Part shown: positions 27,022-35,154 of the stretch, in pieces
How the letters are laid out: each line of letters opens with the position of its first letter
How positions within the stretch are numbered: the stretch's first letter is position 1
Assembly (NCBI RefSeq): GCF_014224155.1
Contig: NZ_JAASUI010000002.1
Span: 248,001 to 312,000 of the forward strand
DNA: 64,000 bases
Direction of reading: 5' to 3'
Source of the DNA: Listeria cossartiae subsp. cossartiae
GTDB lineage: Bacteria; Bacillota; Bacilli; Lactobacillales; Listeriaceae
Position numbers and translations under genes: made by a program
Notes under the pieces: model-generated
Told to the model about the DNA's origin: nothing
What the model saw: the letters and a program-made list of their open reading frames with translations, nothing else
Databases searched by the model: none

Positions 27022-27501
27022 ATGATGACTAGTAGTTTTATTGAGGAAGTAGAGAGACTAATGATTCTAAGCGAAACAGCCTATCAATTTAGTGGGACCG
27101 GGACACCTGAATTAATTAAGCTTTATCAGGACTCTTTAGGGAATGAATTTCCTGAGTCGTACAAGGTTTTTTTAGAAAAATATGGAACGTTAACTTTTAA
27201 TGGCGAGTCTTTTTATGGCATATCTAAAAGGGGTTTGGGCGCAGCATCTATCCCAGACGTTAGGTACGCAACAGAACAGGCGCGTGCACTTGGGGATATA
27301 AATAAAGAGCTGATTATGATAAAGAATTCAGGCTATGGTTCAATTTTTTCCATAGACACTTCGACGATTGGAGATGCGGGGGAGCCTGTGATAGTTGAAA
27401 CGCAATTATCATTCAAACACAATGCCGAGAAGAGAATTGTAGCGGATAATTTTGGGGAATTTTTGCTAGTGGAAATAGAAGAATCTTTAACCAATTTTTG
27501 A
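27022..27501 (+). CDS. SUKH/SMI1-KNR4-family protein (immunity type)
   Basis: A 159-residue soluble protein with the SMI1/KNR4 pattern: [25 protein letters not shown] in the first third, then an IVETQLS strand and [11 protein letters not shown] at the end. SUKH proteins are known as antitoxins for nuclease toxins of contact-dependent and polymorphic systems. Start ATG after ATAGGAGTG. No toxin gene is next to it. It is the first of several immunity-like genes in this 2.8-kb stretch. Confidence 0.82.
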   Translation: MMTSSFIEEVERLMILSETAYQFSGTGTPELIKLYQDSLGNEFPESYKVFLEKYGTLTFNGESFYGISKRGLGAASIPDVRYATEQARALGDINKELIMIKNSGYGSIFSIDTSTIGDAGEPVIVETQLSFKHNAEKRIVADNFGEFLLVEIEESLTNF

Positions 27502-27578
27502 TGCAAAGGGAGGGTATAGATAAGCAAGTGGTGCTGGACTTCAATTCGTATTTTCTAGCAAGCTGAAAACACCTAAAA

Positions 27579-27594
27579 TGTTTCACATGAAACA
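27579..27594. other. Variant parS-like palindrome
   Basis: TGTTTCACATGAAACA, with one change from consensus at the central CG (now CA). The central CG is important in ParB sites elsewhere, so binding may be weak or lost. Confidence 0.5.
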
Positions 27595-27735
27595 TTTTAT
27601 AAATAAATCATTCTGTCAAATGCTTAATTGCGGCTTTTGGTTCTATCTGTCTTAATTAATTCACAAAATATACAATTTGTGTGGTACTTAATAATGCTAT
27701 AATTAACTATAAATCTTATTATAGGAGTGTTTTGT

Positions 27736-28245
27736 TTGGTACAGTTAATTTTTATAGCACTTTTTATCGTTCTTATCGTACTTATGCCTAAGAATAATAA
27801 AGAAGAAGTAAAAGCAGCACATTTGTTAATTGATAAATATGGTATTCAAGTTGCGAAGAAAAAAAATCCAATTCGCCAAATGGCTTTGTTAGAAAAGGCA
27901 CTAGGTATTTCTACTTATGGACGTGACCGTAAGAAAACGTTCATTTTTGTTGGAGGATTCTTTGTTGGAGCAGGAATTTTAGGTTATATAATTTATTTCT
28001 TTATAATGAGTAATAACGTAATGGCTATAATAGTTTCAGGAATTATTGTGACGCTATATTTAATCGCAGGTATTGTCGTTATGTTTGTTATGACAGTTCG
28101 TCAAGCATCTTCATTACGTACAGATTCATGGGCTAAAATTTTAATCACGGTTGACCCTCAGTTCCCAATTGAATTCCTAAACGAGAAAAAATGGCAAAAA
28201 GCCTTTCTTGCTCAAATGGAAAGCATGAACGAACAATTAGCATAA
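27736..28245 (+). CDS. Membrane protein, function unknown
   Basis: About 169 residues with an N-terminal hydrophobic helix (VQLIFIALFIVLIVLMP), a basic cytosolic segment (about 20-55), two further helices (about 62-85 and 93-118), and a soluble C-terminal tail. Start is probably TTG at 27736, eight bases after AGGAG; the GTG at 27727 touches the SD. It lies between the first SUKH gene and the broken immunity-like gene. No family recognised. Confidence 0.75.
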   Translation: MVQLIFIALFIVLIVLMPKNNKEEVKAAHLLIDKYGIQVAKKKNPIRQMALLEKALGISTYGRDRKKTFIFVGGFFVGAGILGYIIYFFIMSNNVMAIIVSGIIVTLYLIAGIVVMFVMTVRQASSLRTDSWAKILITVDPQFPIEFLNEKKWQKAFLAQMESMNEQLA

Positions 28246-28251
28246 AACAAC

Positions 28252-28285
28252 AAGCATTAGGCTCCCAGGAGTTTGGTGCTTTTTT
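28252..28285 (+). terminator. Terminator after the membrane protein gene
   Basis: AGCATTAGGCTCC...GGAG..TGGTGCTTTTTT hairpin, imperfect, with T-run. Confidence 0.7.
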
Positions 28286-28314
28286 GTTATGAGAGGTATG
28301 TGGGGAGAGTTTTT

Positions 28315-28328
28315 ATTCCCCGGGAAAT
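28315..28328. other. Probable Noc-binding site (one mismatch)
   Basis: ATTCCCCGGGAAAT differs from the B. subtilis Noc site ATTTCCCGGGAAAT at one position; flanking T and A lengthen the dyad. Confidence 0.7.
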
Positions 28329-28348
28329 ATTAGATATGAGGTGAACAG

Positions 28349-28809
28349 ATGTTAAACGAATTACAAAGAAGATGGCTGCAAAACCAAATAATAGGTATAG
28401 ATGTTATCGTTAAAGACTCTGGACATGTGAAACTGATTGATATTACATATACTCACAATGAAAATTTAATAGATACTTTTAAGAAAGAATATGATATTAC
28501 ATACGGTGCAGATACTACATTGCCTAAACTATTGCAAGATTATAAGGATCTATGGGCAATGAAGGATTTATTGTCAAAACAGATGCAGATAATCAGATTA
28601 ATTGGATGCTTTTTTCTACGACATCAAACCCTTTTATCGAACTAACAACCAATAATAATATTGTATATATAAAGTCTACAGCAGGATTTTTTATTGCTTT
28701 AAATGTGACAACCCATGAAATTTCTATTTTGAATAATTTAAATAAAAGAGTTACTGGAAACGGAAAGGAGAATTATGATAAAAAACTACTATTTAGAATA
28801 TGGCAGTAA
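28349..28809 (+). pseudogene. Frameshifted immunity-like gene, relative of the gene at 29.4 kb
   Basis: Two overlapping reading frames together look like one gene. The first (28349-28645, ATG behind GAGGTG) gives about 66 residues up to LLQDYK. It then continues out of frame, while the second frame carries GSMGNEGFIVKTDADN and FSTTSNPFIEL. The latter matches GSYGSEGFVAYLDESK and YSETSNPFVNI in the intact gene at 29403. Restoring one base near 28545 would join the halves into a product of about 150 residues, close to the 143 of the intact relative. A one-base deletion is the simplest reading; a sequencing error is possible. Confidence 0.65.
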
Positions 28810-28933
28810 TTTTTCAAAAGAGGAAATACGTAGTTTTCTTGATATAGTATACACAGAAAATGATAGTTCGTACTTCGGTGTTTATTTTCGATATAGGGGA
28901 ATGCATGACAAGCAGATTGAGAGGGAGGGATAG
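28775..28933 (+). CDS. Short ORF, 52 residues, unknown
   Basis: An ATG at 28775, four bases after a strong AAAGGAG, opens a 52-residue frame (MIKNYYLEYGSNFSKEEIRS...) ending at TAG 28931. It overlaps the end of the broken gene upstream and its stop lies two bases before the next gene's TTG. It may be the remnant of another immunity gene or a small functional protein. No family recognised. Confidence 0.45.
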   Translation: MIKNYYLEYGSNFSKEEIRSFLDIVYTENDSSYFGVYFRYRGMHDKQIEREG

Positions 28934-28935
28934 TA

Positions 28936-29367
28936 TTGGATGTTTTTGAGAAACTAGAAGATTTTTTTAAGCAGCATAGTGGTTTGAAGGGGCAACCAGC
29001 GACTGAGGAGCAAATACATGAAGCTGAGAAAATACTAGATGTGCAGTTTAATAAGCAATATATTCATTTTATAAAGCAGTTTGGTGGCGCTTTTGGAGGG
29101 ATAAGTATTCATGCATTTAACAATGGTTCATTAATTGGAAAGGCAACAGTAATTGATTTAACCCTCAAGTTTAGAAATATTTATGGAGAAACTATCTCGA
29201 AAGAATTAAGCGAGAGTTATGTTATTTCAGATGATGGTTCAGGAAATCCAATTTTGATGGATACTGCTGGAAAAATAACTATCTATTATCATGACTCTGG
29301 AGAAAGTGAATTGTTATATGATTCACTACAAGAATTGTTGACTTTAACAATGCAGAAAATCATATAA
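28936..29367 (+). CDS. SUKH/SMI1-KNR4-like immunity protein
   Basis: A 143-residue soluble protein. The first half (PATEEQIHEAEKILDVQFNKQYIHFIKQFGG) has the SMI1/KNR4 arrangement of an acidic helix followed by a helix ending FxxxYG/FGG. The later YVISDDGSGNPILMDTAGKI strand pair is also usual. Start TTG at 28936 after GGGAGGG. It sits in an array of such genes with no toxin beside it. Confidence 0.78.
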   Translation: MDVFEKLEDFFKQHSGLKGQPATEEQIHEAEKILDVQFNKQYIHFIKQFGGAFGGISIHAFNNGSLIGKATVIDLTLKFRNIYGETISKELSESYVISDDGSGNPILMDTAGKITIYYHDSGESELLYDSLQELLTLTMQKII

Positions 29368-29402
29368 AATGTGGAAAACAGATTGAGAGGTAGAAGAAAT
29401 CC

Positions 29403-29834
29403 ATGATACTGATAAACGATTTATGGAATAAAGAAGAGTTGCTGATTAAAAATGGCTTTCATTTTTCAGATGGTTCGGGGGTGGAAGTGGAGATAAGCTA
29501 CTATCCCATTCCGATTATCAAAAAGGGTCGTTACTTTTCATTTTTGGATGTTTATAAAGAGGATCAAGAAAATATTACAAAAATAGATGTTTTTCAGGAA
29601 ATCAAGTTATCAAATGGTTTTTACTGTTGTGTTGGTGAGGGAAGTTATGGTTCGGAAGGATTTGTTGCTTATCTTGATGAGAGTAAAAATTTACTTTGGG
29701 TTTTATACTCGGAAACTTCCAATCCATTTGTAAATATTATGGAAGAGTGCGAAGGTATCGTAGTTGCGGAATCAAGCGCTAATTTTAAAATAAGGTTGGA
29801 TGTAAACAAGCCAATTAGCTTAAGTTTGAAATAA
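29403..29834 (+). CDS. Immunity-like protein, intact relative of the frameshifted gene
   Basis: A 143-residue acidic soluble protein of unknown family. Its second half (GSYGSEGFVAYLDESKNL and SETSNPF) is clearly related to the broken gene at 28.5 kb, showing a local duplication. Start ATG at 29403 preceded by GAGAGGTAG. Closeness to SUKH genes, small size and duplication fit an immunity role; this is inference only. A terminator follows. Confidence 0.7.
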   Translation: MILINDLWNKEELLIKNGFHFSDGSGVEVEISYYPIPIIKKGRYFSFLDVYKEDQENITKIDVFQEIKLSNGFYCCVGEGSYGSEGFVAYLDESKNLLWVLYSETSNPFVNIMEECEGIVVAESSANFKIRLDVNKPISLSLK

Positions 29835-29896
29835 AACAGGAAACTTCTTTAAGCCACCGTTTTCGCAAATGGCTTTCAAAAGTTTCCTGTTTTTTA
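29835..29896. terminator. Bidirectional terminator
   Basis: AACAGGAAACTT...AAGTTTCCTGTTTTTT with inner GCCA/TGGC stem, between the immunity array and the convergent exporter gene. Confidence 0.85.
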
Positions 29897-29897
29897 G

Positions 29898-31088
29898 TTA
29901 GCTATTTTTTCTAGTTACAGCTTTTATACAAGTAAGTGCAATTAAGAGTAAAACTGTGCAAAACGCTGGAAATACAAGCAGTGATCCTGAGTGTAGGATG
30001 CCAATTAAAAACGTACAAATACTGACAATGACATAGTACCCTAAGCTTAAAAAGGCACCAGCCGTACCTGCGACCTCTTGAAATTTCACTAGCGCTAAGC
30101 TTAAACAGTTTGGTAATGCCATGCCGATGCCTACCAAGATAATACAAATGAAGAGAATATACGCTATCACTTGGATTATTAAGGGAAGTGCAGAAACCAT
30201 GCTAAGAGAGAGAGTTCCTCCAAGGGCTAACAAAATTCCTTCTGTAATTATTTTTTGTGGCGAATGCTGTTTTAAGCGCCGGTTGGAGAGCCACGCACCT
30301 AATATAGTTGCCGCTGCGACAGCACATCCCATAAAGCCATACTGACTCTGGCTAAAATGGAACTTCTCGATAAATATAGTTGGAGCTTCGGAATAGTAAC
30401 TAAACAATATTCCGTTGAAAATACCAATTAACACACCAAAAGCAACAGTATAGCGGTCGCATATCATTTTTTTACCAATTCCTATCATTTTCTGCGCGCT
30501 GAAAGAATGGGATGTAACAATAATGGTTTCGGGTAGTCGTTTCAAACTCCAGAATAGCAGGCCCATTCCCATAATTACTAGAAATAAAAATACTACACGA
30601 AAGCCGTAATACTGTCCGACAAACCCACCAACTAATGGACCTATTGCTGGTGAAAATGCTAAGGCAGCTGATATTTTTGCAAATAAATGGTGGCGATCCG
30701 TTCCGCGATAGTTGTCGCGTAAAATTGTTTGCGTAGTAACCGAGCCCGTGCTAGCGCCAAATGCTTGGATAAACCGCCCGATAAAAAGGACAGTAATACT
30801 ACTAGATATAAGGCAAATCAAACAACCTATAATATAAATAAATAACCCAAAGTTCATTGCTTTTCGTCGACCTAAAAAATCAGAACTAACGCCCCAAAAG
30901 AAGACACCAACTGCAAAAGCAAGAAAGTAGATACTTAAAGTCATTTGAGCCAAATTTAATGAGATGCCGTAGCTCGTAGCAATCTCAGTTAAAGAAGGTG
31001 TATAAATAGTTTCGCTAATTTGTGGAAACCCCACAAGGCAAACAAGTAATGCCAAATTGATTTTCTTTGTTTTGATGTTTTTTTCCAT
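29898..31088 (-). CDS. MFS multidrug exporter, Bcr/CflA type
   Basis: A 396-residue, 12-TM proton antiporter. The MFS signature between TM2 and TM3 is FFWGVSSDFLGRRKAM, and the Bcr/CflA-type antiporter motif around TM5 (SPAIGPLVGGFVGQYYG) is clear. It likely exports a drug or signalling compound. SD AGGAGAG lies upstream. A 23-codon leader ORF precedes it on the same strand, suggesting translation-coupled or attenuation control. It is read away from the bacteriocin locus; whether it has a part there is unknown. Confidence 0.85.
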   Translation of the reverse strand: MEKNIKTKKINLALLVCLVGFPQISETIYTPSLTEIATSYGISLNLAQMTLSIYFLAFAVGVFFWGVSSDFLGRRKAMNFGLFIYIIGCLICLISSSITVLFIGRFIQAFGASTGSVTTQTILRDNYRGTDRHHLFAKISAALAFSPAIGPLVGGFVGQYYGFRVVFLFLVIMGMGLLFWSLKRLPETIIVTSHSFSAQKMIGIGKKMICDRYTVAFGVLIGIFNGILFSYYSEAPTIFIEKFHFSQSQYGFMGCAVAAATILGAWLSNRRLKQHSPQKIITEGILLALGGTLSLSMVSALPLIIQVIAYILFICIILVGIGMALPNCLSLALVKFQEVAGTAGAFLSLGYYVIVSICTFLIGILHSGSLLVFPAFCTVLLLIALTCIKAVTRKNS

Positions 31089-31112
31089 AAATTTCTCTCC
31101 TGAATAAGTTAT

Positions 31113-31184
31113 TTATCTGGGAAAAAAACATCCTTCACAGGGAAATGGTGGGACCATGATTTTAATACGCTCGTAAAAATTCAC
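31113..31184 (-). CDS. Putative 23-residue leader peptide of the exporter gene
   Basis: On the minus strand a GTG at 31184, preceded by AGGGGTGACTAC, opens a frame VNFYERIKIMVPPFPCEGC-FFPR ending in TAA at 31113, 24 bases before the exporter start. The proline-rich PPFP run could stall ribosomes. Leader peptides that sense ribosome-targeting drugs are known before many resistance genes. Expression and role are not proved. Confidence 0.4.
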   Translation of the reverse strand: MNFYERIKIMVPPFPCEGCFFPR

Positions 31185-31207
31185 GTAGTCACCCCTTTCT
31201 ATTTTAA

Positions 31208-31229
31208 ACGGAGTGGTTCCGTTTTTTCG
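31208..31229. other. Hairpin in the exporter leader region
   Basis: AAACGGAGTGGTTCCGTTTTTT: AAACGGA/TCCGTTT stem with T-run on the plus strand and A-run on the other. It may end stray plus-strand transcription or form an early leader structure for the minus-strand exporter gene. Confidence 0.5.
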
Positions 31230-31688
31230 TTTAAGTTTATTGTAGTATAGATGGGCGGAAAGATAAAGTGTTGGTGAGTGTTTGAATAAATATACAATGA
31301 TATTTACATGATTTCGATGTTTAAGTGGAAAATTTCAACTATATGTAGTTAAGTTAAGCTGGTATGTGAAACTTTTGTGACTATCAAGCTTGAGGCTGAA
31401 TAGAAACATGTATAATGAGCTGTTTAGCGCTTTTTTTATTCTGAAAATGAAGTTTTTGTAACACGATATGTGTAGAAAATGCACTAAGACACTATAACTT
31501 TAGCCATTTAGGATAAGAATTGAGTCGTTCATTACATTTTTGGTTATACATTACTTTTTTGTGTTACATTAGGAATAGTTGGAATATTATAAAATTAAAA
31601 CTTTGGAGGTTTCATAGGGAGGATATATTCTAACCTATTTATTTGGTTATGCAATATAAATATTAATTGGAAAGAGGAGGAAAATACA
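31230..31688 (+). promoter_or_regulatory. Bacteriocin upstream region
   Basis: About 460 AT-rich bases with no convincing gene. TACATT occurs three times (31533, 31547, 31565). A possible promoter is TTACAT (31564-31569), 18 bases, TATAAA (31588-31593), giving a leader of about 90 bases. The direct repeats could be a regulator site but are short and AT-rich. Confidence 0.4.
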
Positions 31689-32084
31689 ATGAAGAAAAAA
31701 GTATGTGTTTTAGCGATAGCATTGCTTACAGTGTTATCACCGATGGGCGCTTTAGCTGCTCAAAATCTAAATGAAGGAGAGACTAGCTTAGATTCATTAA
31801 TGAGCGCAAATAAAACAGGTGAAAAAGTGATTTTTTCTGAGACCACAACAGGAAAAAAACCTCTATTAAAAGCAGCTCAATCAGCTGGAGGCGGCACTTT
31901 CTGGGTTACATGGGGGCAAGATAGACATTATTCAAATTATCAGCATACTAAAAAAACGCATAGATCAAGCGCTTCTAACTATAGAGCGACGGAAAGAAGT
32001 AGCTGGAAAGCAAAGAATAATCTAGCTACTGCATGGATTAAGTCATCATTATGGGGTAATAAAGCTAATTGGGCTACAAAATAA
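31689..32084 (+). CDS. Lactococcin 972-family bacteriocin precursor (Lmo2776-like)
   Basis: A 131-residue secreted precursor. Residues 1-24 are a signal peptide ending in ALAA, followed by a pro-region of about 40 residues. The last 65 residues, beginning GGGTFWVTWGQD, show the lactococcin 972 pattern: aromatic-rich start, YSNYQH, KTHRSS, RSSWK and a closing GNKANW. Lactococcin 972 blocks cell-wall synthesis through lipid II. Lmo2776 of L. monocytogenes is reported to act on gut Prevotella. SD GAGGAGG lies upstream. The two genes downstream are the usual membrane protein and ATPase of this family. Confidence 0.88.
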   Translation: MKKKVCVLAIALLTVLSPMGALAAQNLNEGETSLDSLMSANKTGEKVIFSETTTGKKPLLKAAQSAGGGTFWVTWGQDRHYSNYQHTKKTHRSSASNYRATERSSWKAKNNLATAWIKSSLWGNKANWATK

Positions 32085-32145
32085 TTCCTATAAAGCTAAG
32101 AAATATTTCTGTTTCTTAGCTTTATATTAAAGTAAGGATGGTGTA

Positions 32146-34314
32146 ATGAAAAAGTTTCTTTCTATTATTATTTTAGTGACGCTTATCATTGGTAATGTCA
32201 TGTTTTTTAACTTTATTAGCAATACTTTGTCGCGTGATTTTCTTTTTAAAGAGCAAACGGAAGTGCAGTTTAAGTATAAAGAGGACTACCAAGTTTCGGA
32301 TTTTAATAATTCTATTAAGACATTTTCAGAAACGAAAAATATTAATATAGCGCAGTATACATTTTTAGGTGAACGCGATTTGAATATTTATGGCTCTAAT
32401 TGTCAATTTTCGCCAAATATAAACCTAAAGAAAGGAGATTATCCCAATAAAAATCAGTTTTTGGCAAATGAGGAAAGTGGTGACAAAAAACAATCGGGTG
32501 TGATTTATCATCCTTCTAAGTATTGGTCTTTAAAGGTTTATGACTTTGGACAGATTAAAAATGTGGGTCTAAGTGATACTTTTTATGTAAGTGGCTTAGA
32601 TAACCAGGATACTTATCAGGCTTTCTTAAAGGAATTTGAACAGTACGGGGAAATAACTACGAAAAGTGTTGACGTGAGCTGGTGGAAATATATTAATATC
32701 CCGTTACTTATGACTTTGCTTTTGTGTTTCGCTATTTTGTTTGTTTTTACATATTACTATTTAAGATACTCTAAACAACGGTTATTAGTTAATCGTATAT
32801 GGGGGAACTCTGAATTAGTGACATTAATGTCTTTGTTCAATAAAACTATAATATTTACTTTGTTTAGTGTGTTAGCAATTCTGATAACTTTTGTTAGTAT
32901 TTTTTTAGCAAATGGGCTAGCCACGTACTTAGTGGAGATAGTGTGGAAGTTGCTTTTATTTAATGTACTTTTATTTATTTTTATTCTGTTTCCAATGTAT
33001 TTCTTTGGATTACTTAGAATAAAGAAAATCGATCAAGCAAAATCAGACCAGCGTATGCAATCATCAAGACAGCATTTGGCAATCAATCTAGTTATTAAAT
33101 TTGTGCTGCTCTGCTTATTTATAGGTACTTTTATTGCTTCTCATCAATCACTTCAGACATTAAATACAAGACTAGCTAATATTGATGTATGGGAAGCTAC
33201 AAAGGATATTTTTAAAGTAAAAGTAGGGGTTTTACCTGAGGGGATTCAAGATGACTTAAAAGCTGATAAAGAGCTAAACGACAATTTAAGTGCTTTTTAT
33301 GAAGAAGGTACATCTAAGAAAGAGATGTTTTTAATGTATTCGAATAATTTTCAGCGAAGTGAAACTAATACTTTTTTCTATGAAACTTATTTGAAAAAGG
33401 ACTCTGAAATAAACTCACCTGAGGGTAATAGCGTAGAAATTGATTTTAATTACTTAAAATTAAATCCGATTAAAAGTATAAAAGGTCAGAACGTGGAAAA
33501 AGAAGCGATAATCAGTGATAAAGTTTTGAATATTATTGTTCCTAATAGTAAGAAGGGACTAGAGAAAGATATAAAAAACACTTTTCTTGATTACTTCTAT
33601 TTTCAAAAAGTAGAAGTGGCGAATATTTATAACGAAGCTTTAGACCTGCCTGATGTAGCGCTAAGTAAGGAAGACTTAAGTGTTAATATTATTTATGCAG
33701 AAAATAATCAAGATTATTTTTCCTATGATAGTAATACTGGGGATTTTAGGACTGGAAATATCACGGATCCAATTGCGATTCTATATACGGGGAATATTGA
33801 CTCATCTAGTATTGGTGCTCATGTAACTTCTTCTGTATATTTTGTTGATAAATCGAAAGGTGATGCTTTTAACGCTATCTTACCACTTATTAGTAATTCA
33901 AATGCAAGAGAAATTACCCATGTAACGAGTGTATATCAAGAAGTATCAAGGGAAATAACTACTTTGAAATGGCAAATATATCAGCAATTGATAGGTACGA
34001 TTATCTTAGCCCTATGCTTATGCTCTTTTATGGTACTTCTTGTACTGTCCTATTATCGAGAGAACCTATATAAGCAACTAATTTATCATGTATTTGGCTA
34101 TTCGTTTTGGAAAAGTAGTAAATGGTTTGTTATAAGCAATTTATTTGTGAGTGTTTTTTCTGGAATCCTCATTTTTATTCTTAGCAAAGAACTGGTTGCC
34201 CTATATTTTAGCGTTGTTATTCTCCTCATAGAACTGTGTGTTATTTATTTCTTAAAGGAAAAAGTAATTAATAAAGATTTTAAAGCCATACTAAAAGGTG
34301 AAAAATATGATTGA
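32146..34314 (+). CDS. Bacteriocin-associated integral membrane protein (Lmo2775-like)
   Basis: A 722-residue membrane protein with one N-terminal helix, a large soluble loop, helices near 190-210, 235-260, 270-290 and 310-330, a second long loop (about 340-610), and three helices near the C-terminus. This architecture is that of the seven-TM membrane partner found with lactococcin 972 genes (an ABC permease or immunity component, FtsX-like in layout). It overlaps the ATPase gene by 8 bases. It probably forms the immunity or export ABC complex. Confidence 0.82.
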   Translation: MKKFLSIIILVTLIIGNVMFFNFISNTLSRDFLFKEQTEVQFKYKEDYQVSDFNNSIKTFSETKNINIAQYTFLGERDLNIYGSNCQFSPNINLKKGDYPNKNQFLANEESGDKKQSGVIYHPSKYWSLKVYDFGQIKNVGLSDTFYVSGLDNQDTYQAFLKEFEQYGEITTKSVDVSWWKYINIPLLMTLLLCFAILFVFTYYYLRYSKQRLLVNRIWGNSELVTLMSLFNKTIIFTLFSVLAILITFVSIFLANGLATYLVEIVWKLLLFNVLLFIFILFPMYFFGLLRIKKIDQAKSDQRMQSSRQHLAINLVIKFVLLCLFIGTFIASHQSLQTLNTRLANIDVWEATKDIFKVKVGVLPEGIQDDLKADKELNDNLSAFYEEGTSKKEMFLMYSNNFQRSETNTFFYETYLKKDSEINSPEGNSVEIDFNYLKLNPIKSIKGQNVEKEAIISDKVLNIIVPNSKKGLEKDIKNTFLDYFYFQKVEVANIYNEALDLPDVALSKEDLSVNIIYAENNQDYFSYDSNTGDFRTGNITDPIAILYTGNIDSSSIGAHVTSSVYFVDKSKGDAFNAILPLISNSNAREITHVTSVYQEVSREITTLKWQIYQQLIGTIILALCLCSFMVLLVLSYYRENLYKQLIYHVFGYSFWKSSKWFVISNLFVSVFSGILIFILSKELVALYFSVVILLIELCVIYFLKEKVINKDFKAILKGEKYD

Positions 34315-34930
34315 ATTAGTTAATGTCAGTAAAAAGATACAAGATAAATTGATTTTGGAAAAAGTCTCTCTTTCTATTGGAGCTGGTGAATTTATTGCAG
34401 TCGTCGGCGAGAGTGGTAGTGGGAAGACCACGCTGCTAAATGTTATCGGACACCTAGATTCAAAAGATAGTGGGCAAGTTATTATTAACGAGATGGAATA
34501 TCAGACGAAAAAAGAAGTCATGACTCTAAAAAAAGAGGTGTTAGGTTTTATATTCCAAAATTATCTATTGATGGAAAATGAAACAGTGTTAGAAAACTTA
34601 TCCATTTCAGGTGGGGAAAATCGCAAGCTAATGATAGAGCATTTAGAAGAAGTAGGAATGGATGAGAGCTATTTAGCAAAAAAAGTATACCAATTAAGCG
34701 GTGGAGAAAAACAACGGATTGCTATTGTACGCATTTTACTCAAACCATTTCAACTTTTACTTGCGGACGAACCAACAGGCAATTTAGATGATAAAAACAA
34801 ACAAAAAATCATTGAATTATTTTTAGCCTTGAAAAAGCAAGGTAAGACTATCATTTGTGTTACGCATGACCCGGAAATATCCGGAAAAGCAGATCGGATC
34901 ATTTATATTGAGAAGGGAGAAATAGGATGA
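34307..34930 (+). CDS. ABC transporter ATPase of the bacteriocin locus (Lmo2774-like)
   Basis: A 207-residue ATPase of the MacB/LolD-type subfamily. Walker A is GESGSGKTTLLN (near 36), Q-loop FIFQNYLL, signature YQLSGGEKQRIAIVR (near 128) and Walker B LLLADEPTGNLDD. The ATG at 34307 follows AAAGGTG and is preferred over an in-frame upstream ATG. It energises the neighbouring membrane protein; the pair gives self-immunity or export in related systems. A four-base ATGA overlap joins it to the next small gene. Confidence 0.9.
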   Translation: MIELVNVSKKIQDKLILEKVSLSIGAGEFIAVVGESGSGKTTLLNVIGHLDSKDSGQVIINEMEYQTKKEVMTLKKEVLGFIFQNYLLMENETVLENLSISGGENRKLMIEHLEEVGMDESYLAKKVYQLSGGEKQRIAIVRILLKPFQLLLADEPTGNLDDKNKQKIIELFLALKKQGKTIICVTHDPEISGKADRIIYIEKGEIG

Positions 34931-35112
34931 AAATTGTTAGTATTTCTTTAGTAAATAGTCTATTAATACTCTTAGTGGTGCTTATTCATAAAATTTTCTT
35001 TAGGGTATTATTGCTTGGATATGAAAACTTGTTTATCTATTGGGGCTCCTTTGTATTAATTTATTTTATTTTGAATTTAATTACGAATAGGTTGCTGTTA
35101 TCCAGGGCTTAA
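34927..35112 (+). CDS. Small hydrophobic protein, end of bacteriocin operon
   Basis: A 61-residue protein with two membrane helices (about residues 5-25 and 37-55) and basic ends. Its ATG overlaps the ATPase stop (ATGA), a sign of coupled translation. Tiny two-helix proteins often serve as bacteriocin immunity or transporter accessory proteins, so that is the likeliest role. No family is recognised. Confidence 0.65.
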   Translation: MKIVSISLVNSLLILLVVLIHKIFFRVLLLGYENLFIYWGSFVLIYFILNLITNRLLLSRA

Positions 35113-35118
35113 ATAACA

Positions 35119-35153
35119 AAAATCCCAGCTACTAAACTAGCAGCTGGGATTTT
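35119..35153. terminator. Bidirectional terminator
   Basis: AAAAATCCCAGCT...AGCTGGGATTTTTTT between the bacteriocin operon and the convergent gshF. Confidence 0.9.
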
Positions 35154-35154
35154 T

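Noticed and set aside
31533..31570. Three TACATT direct repeats before the bacteriocin gene, as a response-regulator site.
   Set aside because: Spacings (14 and 18 bases) are uneven, the motif is short in AT-rich DNA, and no two-component system is nearby.
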